DNA of 64,000 nucleotides from Anolis sagrei (lineage: Eukaryota > Chordata > Lepidosauria > Squamata > Anolidae): NCBI RefSeq assembly GCF_037176765.1, contig NC_090022.1, positions 56,437,209 to 56,501,208 on the forward strand, given 5' to 3'. A program made the position numbers and the translations under genes. Shown one piece after another: positions 44,761 to 55,175 of the stretch. The notes beneath the pieces were generated by a model, which saw only the letters and a list, made by a program, of their open reading frames with translations, was not told the DNA's origin and searched no databases. Every line of letters begins with the position of its first letter. Positions within the stretch are counted from its first letter, which is position 1.

Positions 44761-44873
44761 TTACTGAAACAAAAACACAGTATGTCACAGCAAACGAGAT
44801 ATACGTATATACTGGATTTCATATCACAAAATCACAAGCCGAACACTTCCCAAGCGTCTAGGACTGTGTGATA

Positions 44874-44912
<39 letters not shown>
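44761..44912 (-). mobile_element. R4/Dong-type 3' UTR and (ATT)n
   Basis: CAGTATGTCACAGCAAACGA and CAAGCGTCTAGGACTGTGTG as in 29881-29990, cut short by (ATT)n at 44874-44912. Confidence 0.7.
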
Positions 44913-44913
<1 letters not shown>

Positions 44914-45270
44914 ATTATTATAATTATTATAATTATTATAAATACAACAAGTTGAGTCCACAGAAAACACTCTGCTCGCTGTTGTATTGGATCACACGTT
45001 GGACACTTCCCAAGAGTGTAGGACTGTGTGATGTATCGGCGAATAATGCGTAGAGATTCCAGTAAGGTGACCTTTTGCAGCTGGCAGATGGTAATTTTGT
45101 CAATGCCAATTGTGTTTAAGTGCAGGCCAAGGTCTTTAGGCACTGCACCCAATATGCCAATCACCACTGGGACCACTTTTACTTGCTTGTGCCAGAGTCT
45201 TTGCAGTTCAATCTTTAAATCCTCATATCACCACTGGGACCACCTTGACTGGCTTGTGTCGGAGTCTTTG

Positions 45271-45310
<40 letters not shown>
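44913..45310 (-). mobile_element. R4/Dong-type LINE 3' end, second subfamily, with ATT arrays
   Basis: Minus-strand [16 protein letters not shown] and C-Q-L-Q-K-V-T-L-L-E-S. A short internal duplication (CACTGGGACCAC) precedes (ATT)n at 45272-45310. Confidence 0.72.
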
Positions 45311-45367
45311 TTGTGGACAGAAATCCAATATGAGGAGAGGAAGGGTAAAAAATAAAATAATTATAAT

Positions 45368-45692
45368 TGTGTTGTCAAAGGCTCTCATGGCCAGAATCAC
45401 TGGGTTGCTGTGAGTTTTCCAGGCCGTGTGGCCATGTTCCAGAAGCAGTTTTTCCTGACATTTCACCCACATCTATGGCAGGCAACCTCAGAGGTTGTGA
45501 GGTGTGTTGGAAACTAGGCAAGAGTTCTTTCTCCCACCCTGGATATTCCACAGATATATAAACTTCACTTGCCTAGTTTCTGACAGACCTCACAACCTCT
45601 GAGGATGCCTACCATAGATGTGGGTGAAATGTCAGGAGAAAATGCTTCTGGAACATGGTCATACAGCCTGGAAAACTCACAACAACCCAATA
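45368..45692. mobile_element. Penelope-like terminal palindrome
   Basis: CATCTATGGCAGGCAACCTC and GAGGATGCCTACCATAGATG are inverted around a central TATTCCACAGATATATAAAC; same family as 43022-43655. Confidence 0.65.
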
Positions 45693-46045
45693 ATTATAAT
45701 TATTTTTTCATTCATGTAGTGTCCTTTTCTAAAGTTGTATATATAGTCACCTTAGGACTTTCCATTTGTTCTGAAAGAGACAATAAATTTTTCTGCAGTT
45801 TCCTGACCAGTGTGGCTTGTAAACCATGGCTAGGAAAAATGTGGCCCTCCAGATGTTATTACAGTGCCACATCCATCTTCCCGCATCACTGGCTATGATA
45901 AGTAGCACAGGTGGGAATTGGCATTCTGGAGATTGTGAATGATATTTGTCTAGATTTAAATCATTCTGACAACACAGAAAGATCAGACTGTGATGAAAAT
46001 GACATTACACTCAAGTCTGGCTAGATAACTAATTTCCAGATTTGG

Positions 46046-46640
46046 GGTGCACGCACACTCAAGACTTAATGCAGTTTGACACCATTTATTAATTTACTAT
46101 ATTTATATACTGTCTTTCTCACCCCTGGGGAGACTCAGTGCAGTTTACAATATATTAATGGCAAAGATTCAATGCCAACATACAATAAAAAAAGAGATCA
46201 TGATAACTAATTACTACATAATAACTAATAACTATGACTTAAAATAATTAAAACTAAACATAAGGCATAAACAAAATGTAAACATTCAGGTGACGCATTA
46301 AAATCATCCTAGTATAAATATTAAAATCACATGATCCAAAAATCGTGCACCATAGCCATTCCGATCGTCATTGCACATGTTCCTTAATTATTCTTTGTAT
46401 TGCATTATTTTACTTGCCAAAGGCTTAGTCCCACAAACATGTCTTTGTTCTCTTTCTTTAACTGCCCTGGCTCAATGCTATGGAATCCTGGGAGTTGTAG
46501 TTTGTTGAGACATCAACACTATCCAGCAAAGAAGGCTAACGATCATGACTGTAAACCCACAACTTCCAATAACACACACTATTGAACCGTGCATTTAAGA
46601 TGGCATCAAACTGGATTAATTCTACAGTGTAGACACACCC
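46046..46640. mobile_element. MITE interrupted by an L2 end
   Basis: Ends GGGTGCACGCACACTCAAGA and ACAGTGTAGACACACCC, same family as 42168. An L2 terminus on the minus strand fills about 46085-46440. Confidence 0.6.
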
Positions 46641-46904
46641 TTAGTCCCTGGATGTTGCTACGTTTCAACACAAGGATGCCTCAATCAATGCGATTAGCAA
46701 TCAGGAATGATGTGAGTAATAGCCTTATCTAGGAATCCATATTGGGAATCTTGATCTCACCACCACCTGAGTTTGTTGCAGCTTGGATCTGAACAACAGA
46801 AATGAATGTGTTGATATCCTAGTATTAACGGGTTACAGAGGCCTTCCTTAACTTGCTGTCCACGTCACTGGCCTGGTGATTTAGGAATGATTGAAATTGT
46901 CCTC

Positions 46905-46996
46905 ACAACCTCTGAGGATGCCTGCCATAAATGCAGGTGAAATATCAGGAGAGAATGCTTCTAGAACATAGCCATATAGGCCGAAAAACCTACAAC
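46905..46996 (+). repeat. Penelope-like terminal fragment
   Basis: CCTCTGAGGATGCCTGCCAT and AGGCCGAAAAACCTACAACC. Confidence 0.65.
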
Positions 46997-47381
46997 CCAT
47001 TGAAATTGTCGTCTAACTTGTATGGAGGGTACCAGGTTGGGGAAGGCTAAACTATTGGGTTATTAGACCCATGCAAGATCCCTGCTTTTGCATGAGTATT
47101 GGGAAATAATCTATCTTGTTTTGTTCTTTTTACCTAAATGAAACAAAAAAATATCCTAACCGTTCAGAAGAGTGGCATCTTCCTGGCAACCGAGCACAAG
47201 AGAAGGCTTAGTGTGTCCCATTAACTGCCTTCCTAGAGTTATAAGTAAATACATTTACTAAAGTTTCATTACAACTACTGAGAACATATGTTCAGGAGTT
47301 TGTTAGAAAATGCTAACCAGCAGGAGGGTGAGAATATTGACTGAACGACAGTTGGTTGCATCAATTTGTGTGTTGCATCAG

Positions 47382-47728
47382 AGGTTGAGCATCCCTTACC
47401 CAGAATTCCAAAATACTCCAAAATACTAAATTGTCCACACAGGTGCCTGAGATAGTGACACCTTTGCTTTCTGATGCTTCTGTGTACACAAACTTGTTTC
47501 ATACACAAAAATATCAAAAATAATATGTATTCAAGTAACTTCAGGTTATGTTTATGAGGTGCATAAGAAGCATAAATGAATTTCATGTTTAGACTTGTCT
47601 CCCATCTCCAAGATAGCTATTTATATTTATGCAAATACAGGTATTTTAAAATATTGGGAAGAGGGGGGAATCCAAAATCTGAAACACTTCTGGTACCAAC
47701 CATTTTGAAGAAGGGGTGCTCAGCCCCT
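47382..47728. mobile_element. pogo/Tigger-like MITE
   Basis: GGTTGAGCATCCCTTACCCA at the left and GGGGTGCTCAGCC at the right, with the CCAAAATCTGAAACACTTCT inner arm; related to mammalian MER2-type termini. Confidence 0.65.
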
Positions 47729-47823
47729 ATCTTTGCTGCTGCTGTTGTGTTTTTGAAATATACAATTGGTGTGCCTATGAAAACTACCTGTTGTATCCTG
47801 GGTTGGATTTACTTGTTACTTAC

Positions 47824-47950
47824 AGTGAAGAAACAAGCAAGAATCCTGTTCCAAAGACCCCTCCATGCCACCCTTCTCCATACTGGGACCAAACATAAAG
47901 AAAGATGTACCGACCGTATCCATAGTTGTCTTCGAAGAACATGTTAATGC
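47824..47950 (-). other. Candidate unrecognised coding exon
   Basis: Minus strand, acceptor CTCACCACAG, donor GTAAGT, open throughout: I-N-M-F-F-E-D-N-Y-G-Y-G-R-Y-I-F-L-Y-V-W then S-Q-Y-G-E-G-W-H-G-G-V-F-G-T-G-F. A possible phase-compatible partner lies at 48076-48136 (C-Q-L-S-L-L-D-P-D-S-S-S-V-F, donor GTGAGT) and a possible short last exon at 47164-47182. It keeps several CpGs. I do not recognise the family; it could also be chance or a decayed gene. Confidence 0.35.
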
Positions 47951-48249
47951 CTGTGGTGAGCTCCAGAGAGTGCGAGGAAGGCCTTCTTTTAGTGACTTGT
48001 CCTTTCTCTTTGCAGCACAAGTGGCCTGTGTACTTTGCTCCAAGCTGCCAGCCAGTGTTATCTTAATGTACTCACTAAAGACGCTGCTGGAGTCAGGGTC
48101 CAGCAATGAAAGTTGACACTTCAGATTTGCTCTCTGCTAGTTCTGCGGCCAATCAAAAGGCATTATTTCTAGAAAACACTGCCTTAAATATGAATCAAAT
48201 AGTCAAAAGCAGGAAACCAGACTGATGTTTTTAAGATACTTAGGACCAG

Positions 48250-48470
48250 ACTGGAAGTCCCCGAGTTACAAACATCAGATGTTAACTCTTCTCTGTGTTA
48301 TCCAAAGGTAGCTGTGGTGTGGTGTGTATATGTATGTATGTGCATATATATAGATATATATATATAGAGAGAGCGAGAGCTGGAGTTACACTTACAAAAA
48401 TATACCTGTTCTGACTTACAAATTCAACCTACAGAACCTATCGTTTGTAACTTGGGGACTGAGTGTATAG
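48250..48470. mobile_element. Tc1/mariner-group MITE (CAGTCCCC...AGTTACAAAC)
   Basis: GGAAGTCCCCGAGTTACAAA at the left, CGTTTGTAACTTGGGGACTG at the right, with a (TA/GA)n core at 48325-48375. Confidence 0.7.
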
Positions 48471-49545
48471 CATAAAAAAGAGATCTGTATTTATTTTACA
48501 TATAGCACAGCAGTAAACTAAATTTAATGTTTAAAACGTGTTGGGATTGGGGTATTCCTTCTTGACTGGAAGAGAAGGAATTTTACTTTTCTTATATGTG
48601 CAATGGCTTGTTTGTATGGGTTATTTTAAAAGTGGTTTGTTGTACATTTGTTTTTAAAGTAATGTCAAGAACCCAGTTATAGAAGCTAGGGCTGTGGAGC
48701 CTTCAAAGCAAACAGTTACTCCAAATTATGATACAGATGCATACTTTAAGAAAGTACAATAAATGTATGTCCAGATGTTATTCTTTTAACAGAAACTTTG
48801 AAACCAGATATAGAAATGAAGAAATGACGTGGAAAGAATAACGATAGATTCCTACACCACAAAAAAGAAGTGCAATTCAACACAATTTCAGCAAATATTT
48901 TTTAATTCAAAAACTAATAATATACAAGAGATGTGAAATAAGCTGCTTGGGCAAGGCTTGCATAAACAAAAACCCTTTGATCCTTCTAGAGAGCACTTGC
49001 ATGCTTCTTCAAGGACATGGAAACCACCAGCTATCGTTGCAGAAGAAACTTAACATGATGGCTCTCATCAGGACAGCTGGCAGAGGGGTGGACATGTATT
49101 GTGGTCTATCACTGTGGCTTTGACTGGTCCTTAATAAATGTACAACTACTTTAGTAGGAGTGCCAATGATAAAGATTGCAGTTTTCCACTATCCACAACT
49201 GGAAAAGGAAAAAGTGGGGAATCAGGCCCAGTGTTAACTGAAATAGGTTACTTGCATGCAAGCAGGTAAGAATATGGTTTAGAAAGAAGGAACTGAGCAT
49301 TACCCTGTACCTGAAACTACATAATGTAGTGCTAGGGATGGGCCTGTGTGATGTGATGGTGGGAGAGCTGTACTCGTGCTGGAGATTAAAGTCCCCAAAC
49401 CATGGCCTAATCTCTCCCACAGGAAAAGAAAACAGCATTATCCTATATGTGCCATCTGAAATGTCAGATATGATTATTGAGTGATATGAACTGATCTGGA
49501 TCTAGTACTTTCAAAATCCCTGTTATTGGCAGAACATCAACCATA
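48471..49545. other. Intergenic, nothing recognised
   Basis: No exon of a urocortin-like or other gene could be supported here, although UCN2 follows COL7A1 in mammals. Confidence 0.35.
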
Positions 49546-49548
49546 TCT

Positions 49549-49812
49549 TCAGGAGCCTCCAGTGGTGCAATGGGTGAAACCCTTGTGCTGGCAGGATTGC
49601 TGACCAAAAGGTCAGCGGTTTGAATCCGGGGAGCAGGATAAGCTCCCATCTATCAGCTCCAGCTTCTCATGCATGGACATGAGATACGCCTCCCACAGAA
49701 TGGTAAAACATCTGGGTGTCCCCTAGGTGACATCCTTGCAGACAGCCAATTCTCTCATACCAGAAGTAACTTGCAGTTTCTCAAGTTGTTCCTGACGCAC
49801 ACACATACACAC
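49549..49812 (+). mobile_element. tRNA-derived SINE, second family
   Basis: GTGGTGCAATGGGTGAAACC head, GGTCAGCGGTTTGAATCCGG, AATTCTCTCATACCAGAAGT tail, followed by an (AC)n tract. Confidence 0.8.
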
Positions 49813-49939
49813 ACAAACCCCATATCTTCCATCAAGTCTCCAGGGGAAAGGCAAATATGTGATGTGCACAGGAATACAAATAACCCATTAACTTCTCAAC
49901 AATCTCTCTTTGCATCTAACTTTGGAGGACTTTGGTGTT

Positions 49940-50072
49940 CAATGTATTGCTGAAGGCTTTCATGGCTGGAATCACTGGGTTGTTGTAGGTTTTTTCGGGC
50001 TATGTGGCCATGTTCTAGAGGCATTCTCTCCCGATGTTTCATCTGCATCTATGGCAAGCATCCTCAGACTTT
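49940..50072 (-). repeat. Penelope-like terminal fragment
   Basis: GGCTTTCATGGCTGGAATCA and GTTGTAGGTTTTTTCGGGCT, as at 43022. Confidence 0.7.
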
Positions 50073-51036
50073 GATGTTGTTTTAAAGTGAGAAGCTCTGT
50101 AGTTTGATTGAAAACACTTGATTGAATGAGGTACCATAAACATTTATTTGTTTACCACAATGGGGGTTGCATCATACATCAGAATCAGAGCATTAAAAAG
50201 GAAATTATTTGCAGCTATATCTGCATTCAGTATTATGGGACTAACAATGAGGTCAGCAAGCAAAACATATACATACCAAGGAAGGATTATGTTATTTGGC
50301 CAACATCTTTTTTTGTAAGCATTCTAGACAGTAGACAAAAGACAACTTTTTCTTGAAGTTTATTCAAGGATAGACAGCTTCAGTCAGGTCCCTGCATCAT
50401 AGTATAGATGTTTCTTGATAACTTGAGTGGCTGGCGAGCTTTCTTCACAGAATGTATGACATGTTATGCTGCAGTAAATTTGTTCAAGTGCCATAGAACA
50501 TCATTAAAAAAAAACTAAACATGATTATCCACAAAATCCAGGAAATACAGGTGTGGGACTACAGTAAAATAACATAGTGTATGCTTTTTTGTTGTTGATA
50601 TAAATGACATGGTTTCCTGCATTTGTTTATCTTCTTTCCAACAGGAGGTAATGAAGACTGGACCACACATACTGGCAGCAAATTTAACATTACAAGAAAG
50701 CTATTACCATTCAAATGTCACTTTCACTCTTCTCTTTGGAAAGGGAATTTTATCTTGACAGTGCCTTTTCTTTTGTTCAAAGAATTACATTTCTACATTG
50801 ATCATATCTGTAATTGTATCAGAGAAATGCAAAATACATTTAGCCTCATGAATTGGGATAAGGCTAGGGTGATAGCATCCTTCTGAATTATGGTTTCTCC
50901 CCTTAGTTTTACAGTTTGGTGATATCACTCAGGAATATATTTGAGCCCCTGAAGACAGTTGGACATAAAAATGATCTTAACTAATCAAGCATCACTGCAA
51001 GTACTACTGTCTTGACTCTTTTTAACAAGTCACAGG
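50073..51036. other. Intergenic, nothing recognised
   Basis: AT-rich; one 87-codon open frame at 50623-50886 lacks any recognisable family. Confidence 0.35.
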
Positions 51037-51370
51037 TATGAGTTGAGCATCCTTTATATGGAATTCCAAAATCCAATATAGCCAACAATTCAAAATGATC
51101 TAAGGGGGTGATTGACAGAGTGACACCTTTGTTTTCTGATGGTTCGATGTACGCAAACCTTGTTTAATGCACACAATTATTAAAGATAGTGTATATAAAG
51201 GAATCTCCAGGCATGTCTTTAAGGCATATATGAAACACAAATTAATTTCATGTTTAGACTTGGGGACCCATTTATAAGATATCACATTGTGTGCTAATAT
51301 ACAAAACAAATTAAAAAAACCCAAAGACCTCTGGTCTCAAACATTTTGTATAAGAGATACTCAACCCGTA
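51037..51370. mobile_element. pogo/Tigger-like MITE with TA duplication
   Basis: TA at 51037 and 51369; ends GAGTTGAGCATCC / GATACTCAACCC. Same family as 47382. Confidence 0.75.
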
Positions 51371-52325
51371 CTGCTGAAATTCAATGGAAATTAAGATAAG
51401 AATCCCTCAGTGAAGCTTATGTAAAATTAAGAAGAAATGTTCAAGACTGGGTTGTTTAATAAACAACCTGTTAAGAAAGCAACCCCATAACCCATTGATT
51501 CCAGAATTATTTGGTGGGATATGAAGTGCTGCTTACCCAGCCAAAGAAGCACCAAATAATTATTGCAACTGCACCAAATAATCTCACATGCTGTCATTGA
51601 CATGTTTCATACAAGCACCATAGTATACATATAATATCCTTACATATACAGTTGTTTCTCCATTGCCATCAATTTTCTACTGAGATCACTAAAACTATTG
51701 ATTAGATCAGATTTTGCACCAAAATTTTGAGTCTGAATGGAGAGGAAAAGAAGCAGCAGCTCAGACAGAAAGCTTAAAAGCTGAGAAAAGGCAATAATGG
51801 AAAACCAGAATTGAAACACACTTGATTGCAAAGCATTTAAAAATGCCCAGTAGTAATAGCAACATAACAATAGCATAGCACCATTCTCGGCATTTCACTG
51901 AATATTTCTATAATATGGTAGGTTTTAGAAAGCCAATGCAATGAGTGCTTCACACAGAAGCCACTTATAAAAATAAATGTGCTCTGATTTTTGTGTAATG
52001 TCCTCCAACACATGGCTATTTCAAACCATTGATTGGTATTCCAAATTAAGGTGAAACTTTTTCAAATGATCTCTTTTTTTCACTGATGAGCAATATATAC
52101 ATAAAAGGGTGTTTCCTCTTTGATCTCTTACAGCAATATGGGCCTTTGTGGTGGCAAGCATACACAGAAGTTATATCTTGATAGTATTTTAGTATTTTCT
52201 AGTTCTTTAATAATGTCGTTCACCCCATCCTCCCAACTGAACACACCATGAATTAAAAAAATCAGGTCCTCTTATGTACCACTAAGTGGTTGAAGAACAT
52301 AACGTACTAAGTAGGAGTAAATGGA
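51371..52325. other. Intergenic, nothing recognised
   Basis: No exon or transposon end supported. Confidence 0.35.
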
Positions 52326-52329
52326 CAGT

Positions 52330-52760
52330 ATTCACTACAGAGGGAATTAAGCGGTGGGATCCTACCAAGATCTGTACCATGTCTGCCTAGTTTGACTATT
52401 CATAAACAACCTGGAATCAGTGGTGAGCAGTGAGGTAGTCAAGTGTACAGATGACTCAAATTAGCCAATATGGTGAATTCCCAAGCAAATCAGGAAGTAC
52501 AAAATAATTTAGAACATTTTACTTTGAAAAAAGAAGGCATGCCAATCCAGATCTCCAAAGCCAAAAGTAAGCAAAGATACAAAAGAGACATCTGATTGAC
52601 TGAATATTTTTAACATTTAAAAATCTGAATGTCTTTTGGGCAAACTGGCTACCCAGATTCCTCCATCCTCCCACTGCTAGCTGGAGAGACCCATGCAGAT
52701 AGAAGACTCTTTCCAGAAGACATAAGTGTATTTGTACATTATATTTGTATCTCACTTCTG
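52330..52760 (+). mobile_element. Old CR1 internal fragment
   Basis: CATAAACAACCTGGAATCAG and GTCAAGTGTACAGATGACTC correspond to the RT catalytic neighbourhood of CR1 (F-A-D-D-T). Diverged. Confidence 0.45.
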
Positions 52761-53028
52761 TGGAATAGTTTAAACAGTTCTTAAAGAACTTCCTACAGGA
52801 CAGAACTTGGGGTGGCTATCAAATCACAATTGCTCAAATCTTCCAGTATCATTAGTAGTGAATCATGAATATGTCTGGACACTCAAATCTGATTTGTCAG
52901 ATTTCCATTTTCAGAGATTCCCATATCTTAAAAATATAGCAAGTTTTTGTATACTTTAATTAATTTATATCCCATCTTTCTCTCAATATGAATCCTAAGA
53001 CAGATTTCCATTTTGTTTTGTTTGTTTT

Positions 53029-53278
53029 TTTTTGATCATGAGAAATGGCAAGTCGTTTCTGGTGTGAGAGAATTTGCTGTCTGCAAGGACAGGGGATGCT
53101 CGGATGTTTTGATGTTTTACCATCCTTGTGAAAGGCTTCTCTCATGCCCCCGCATGGGGAGCTGGCGCTGACAGAGGGAGCTCAATCCGCTCTCCCCAGA
53201 TTCAAACTGCTGACCTGTTGGTCTAAAGTCCTGCCGGCACAAGGGTTTAACCCATTGTGCCACCACCGGGGACTTTCC
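53029..53278 (-). mobile_element. tRNA-derived SINE, second family
   Basis: GATCATGAGAAATGGCAAGT at the 3' side, TTAACCCATTGTGCCACCAC at the tRNA side. Confidence 0.78.
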
Positions 53279-54040
53279 GGTGCCAATAAGGTATTTTCAG
53301 TGTAGGATATTAGCACAAAGAAAATCAGAAAGGCACAATGTTTCATACCTACATTTTAAAAAGGTGTGCTACTACAACATGACGCCGGAAGGCTATGACA
53401 AAAAGGGATAAGGAAAGGAAAATGGTTGGAAGAGAATAACATGATTGTAAACTGAAGTTTCTTTTTTGGGGGGGCAGGGGGGGATGTTCTTAACAAGCAC
53501 TACTGAAAGCTTTTATCTGATTAGTTCTTTCCAAGTGAGAAATTCTCATTCCCAACAGACCTGTAGCCCGGCACTCCTTGAGCCTCACTTAATAAAAAGT
53601 GTAAAACTACAAAGCAAAGGGATGGTTGGGTCTATAGCCACAGAAATAAGCTGATAACTTTGATAACAATAGCTATATAAAACACTGAATTCTAACTTTG
53701 GCAGTGAAACATAGGGTTGTTCTGTATGTTATTGCTCATTAATTGAAGAGTATTCTGGCTCCCCAGAAAAAGTCAGACAGGTTTCCTACTAATCCACTCT
53801 CAGAGGAAAACGTGGTGGTCCTATAAACCCAAATTAAAGCAAGTTACAAATAAAATCAGTTTGGTCTGGCTAGAATACATTCCATGTGTCATCAGTCAGC
53901 TATCATCAATAAGTTAAGAGAGCTCTAATTAAAAATATGTCTTTTTATATCATATATAAAAGAGGTTATGCTATGTATCCCATTTGATAAAAATTTCACC
54001 TTAATTTAAGAAATAAATTCAAGAGCAACAAAAAAATACT
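53279..54040. other. Downstream flank of COL7A1, nothing recognised
   Basis: G-run at about 53466-53483; otherwise featureless. Confidence 0.35.
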
Positions 54041-54042
54041 TT

Positions 54043-54048
54043 TTTAAT
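54043..54048 (-). terminator. COL7A1: Candidate COL7A1 poly(A) signal ATTAAA
   Basis: First canonical-variant hexamer downstream of the stop on the gene strand, giving a 3' UTR of about 0.28 kb. Weak evidence. Confidence 0.35.
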
Positions 54049-54322
54049 AAAAAGAATAGCACCATTTCTCTGCTCCAGTTGAAGCAGTCCACTTACACAC
54101 ATACAAGAACACACAACTGTGCTGCAGGGCATAGAAATGGCAGCAAAGTAAGCCTCAGGTTGAATGCTTTGTGTGTGAGTGTATATATGTCTCTTAAAAC
54201 CTTGTGCAGGCGAAGAATGGGTTGGGAGGGAGCCACAAAGACAAGGTCTCTTCTTTTGGTTACTTCTCCAGTTCTCCCAAAAACGAAATCCCTTACAGAG
54301 TTTATACACTTCTGTTCCTATC

Positions 54323-54336
54323 CTATGTTCTTTCAC
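54323..54336 (-). CDS. COL7A1: COL7A1 last coding exon (five codons with stop)
   Basis: Acceptor TTTTTTATAG, then codons giving G-E-R-T and TAG at 54323-54325. Follows the Kunitz exon in phase 1. Short and therefore less certain than the rest. Confidence 0.7.
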
Positions 54337-55133
54337 CTATAAAAAAGAAACATTATTAGAAACAGCACACTTCAGAAATGTAAAACTGAGGAGGAGGAGG
54401 GGAAAAGTAGTTGGGAGTTCCTTTGCCAGTTCTCACCCGCATCTCTGTGTGGCTTGCACTGAAGCTCACAGTCTTCCTTGGAGTTGAAGCGGTTGCGATT
54501 TCCCTTGCAACCACTGTAGATGAAGGGTCGACACTCTGATACTCTTTGGTTATAGTACCACTTCAGTGTGTATTTGCTGCAGTCTCCTTCCTCCAAAGGC
54601 AAGGCACATAGATTGCCTGGAAGAATAAAATGAACAAACACTTACATTGGATTTCTCAATGTTTAAACATCCACCTTCAAATGCTACATTTGATTGTCAC
54701 ATAACTCCATGTCCATTGATCATGCCCTTCTGCATGTTATTGATATATTTATGGTGTTTTTATGCTTTAATTATTGTGTGATTTAAGTTTGATTCGGTTG
54801 TATGTTAACTATTACTACATTGTGTTTCTTCTGTTGTCAGCTGCCCCCGAGACCCTTCGGTGAGAGAGGGCAGGATATAAAGATAATAATAATAATAATA
54901 TACATAACAAGATTAGTACACAGCAAACAATGCTGGCTTTTGTATTGGATCACACATAGGACACTTCCCAAGTGTCTAGGACTGTGTGATATATCGGTGA
55001 ATAATGTGTGCAGATCCGACTAGGGTGGCTTTTTGCAGCGGATAGATGGTATTTTTTGTCAGCGTTGATTATTTTTAAGTGCAGGCCAAGGTCTTTAGGC
55101 ACTGCACCCAATGTGGCAATCACCGCTGGGACC

Positions 55134-55175
<42 letters not shown>

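Noticed and set aside
49151-49438. 95-codon minus-strand ORF in the COPG1-COL7A1 gap
   Set aside because: Looked at as a possible urocortin-like gene; no mature-peptide pattern or dibasic site was found.
50623-50886. 87-codon plus-strand ORF after an acceptor-like site
   Set aside because: AT-rich, no recognisable motif, and no matching donor or partner exon.
54437-54616. Kunitz exon as COL28A1 or a stand-alone inhibitor
   Set aside because: The preceding exons match COL7A1 NC2 and lack a VWA domain.
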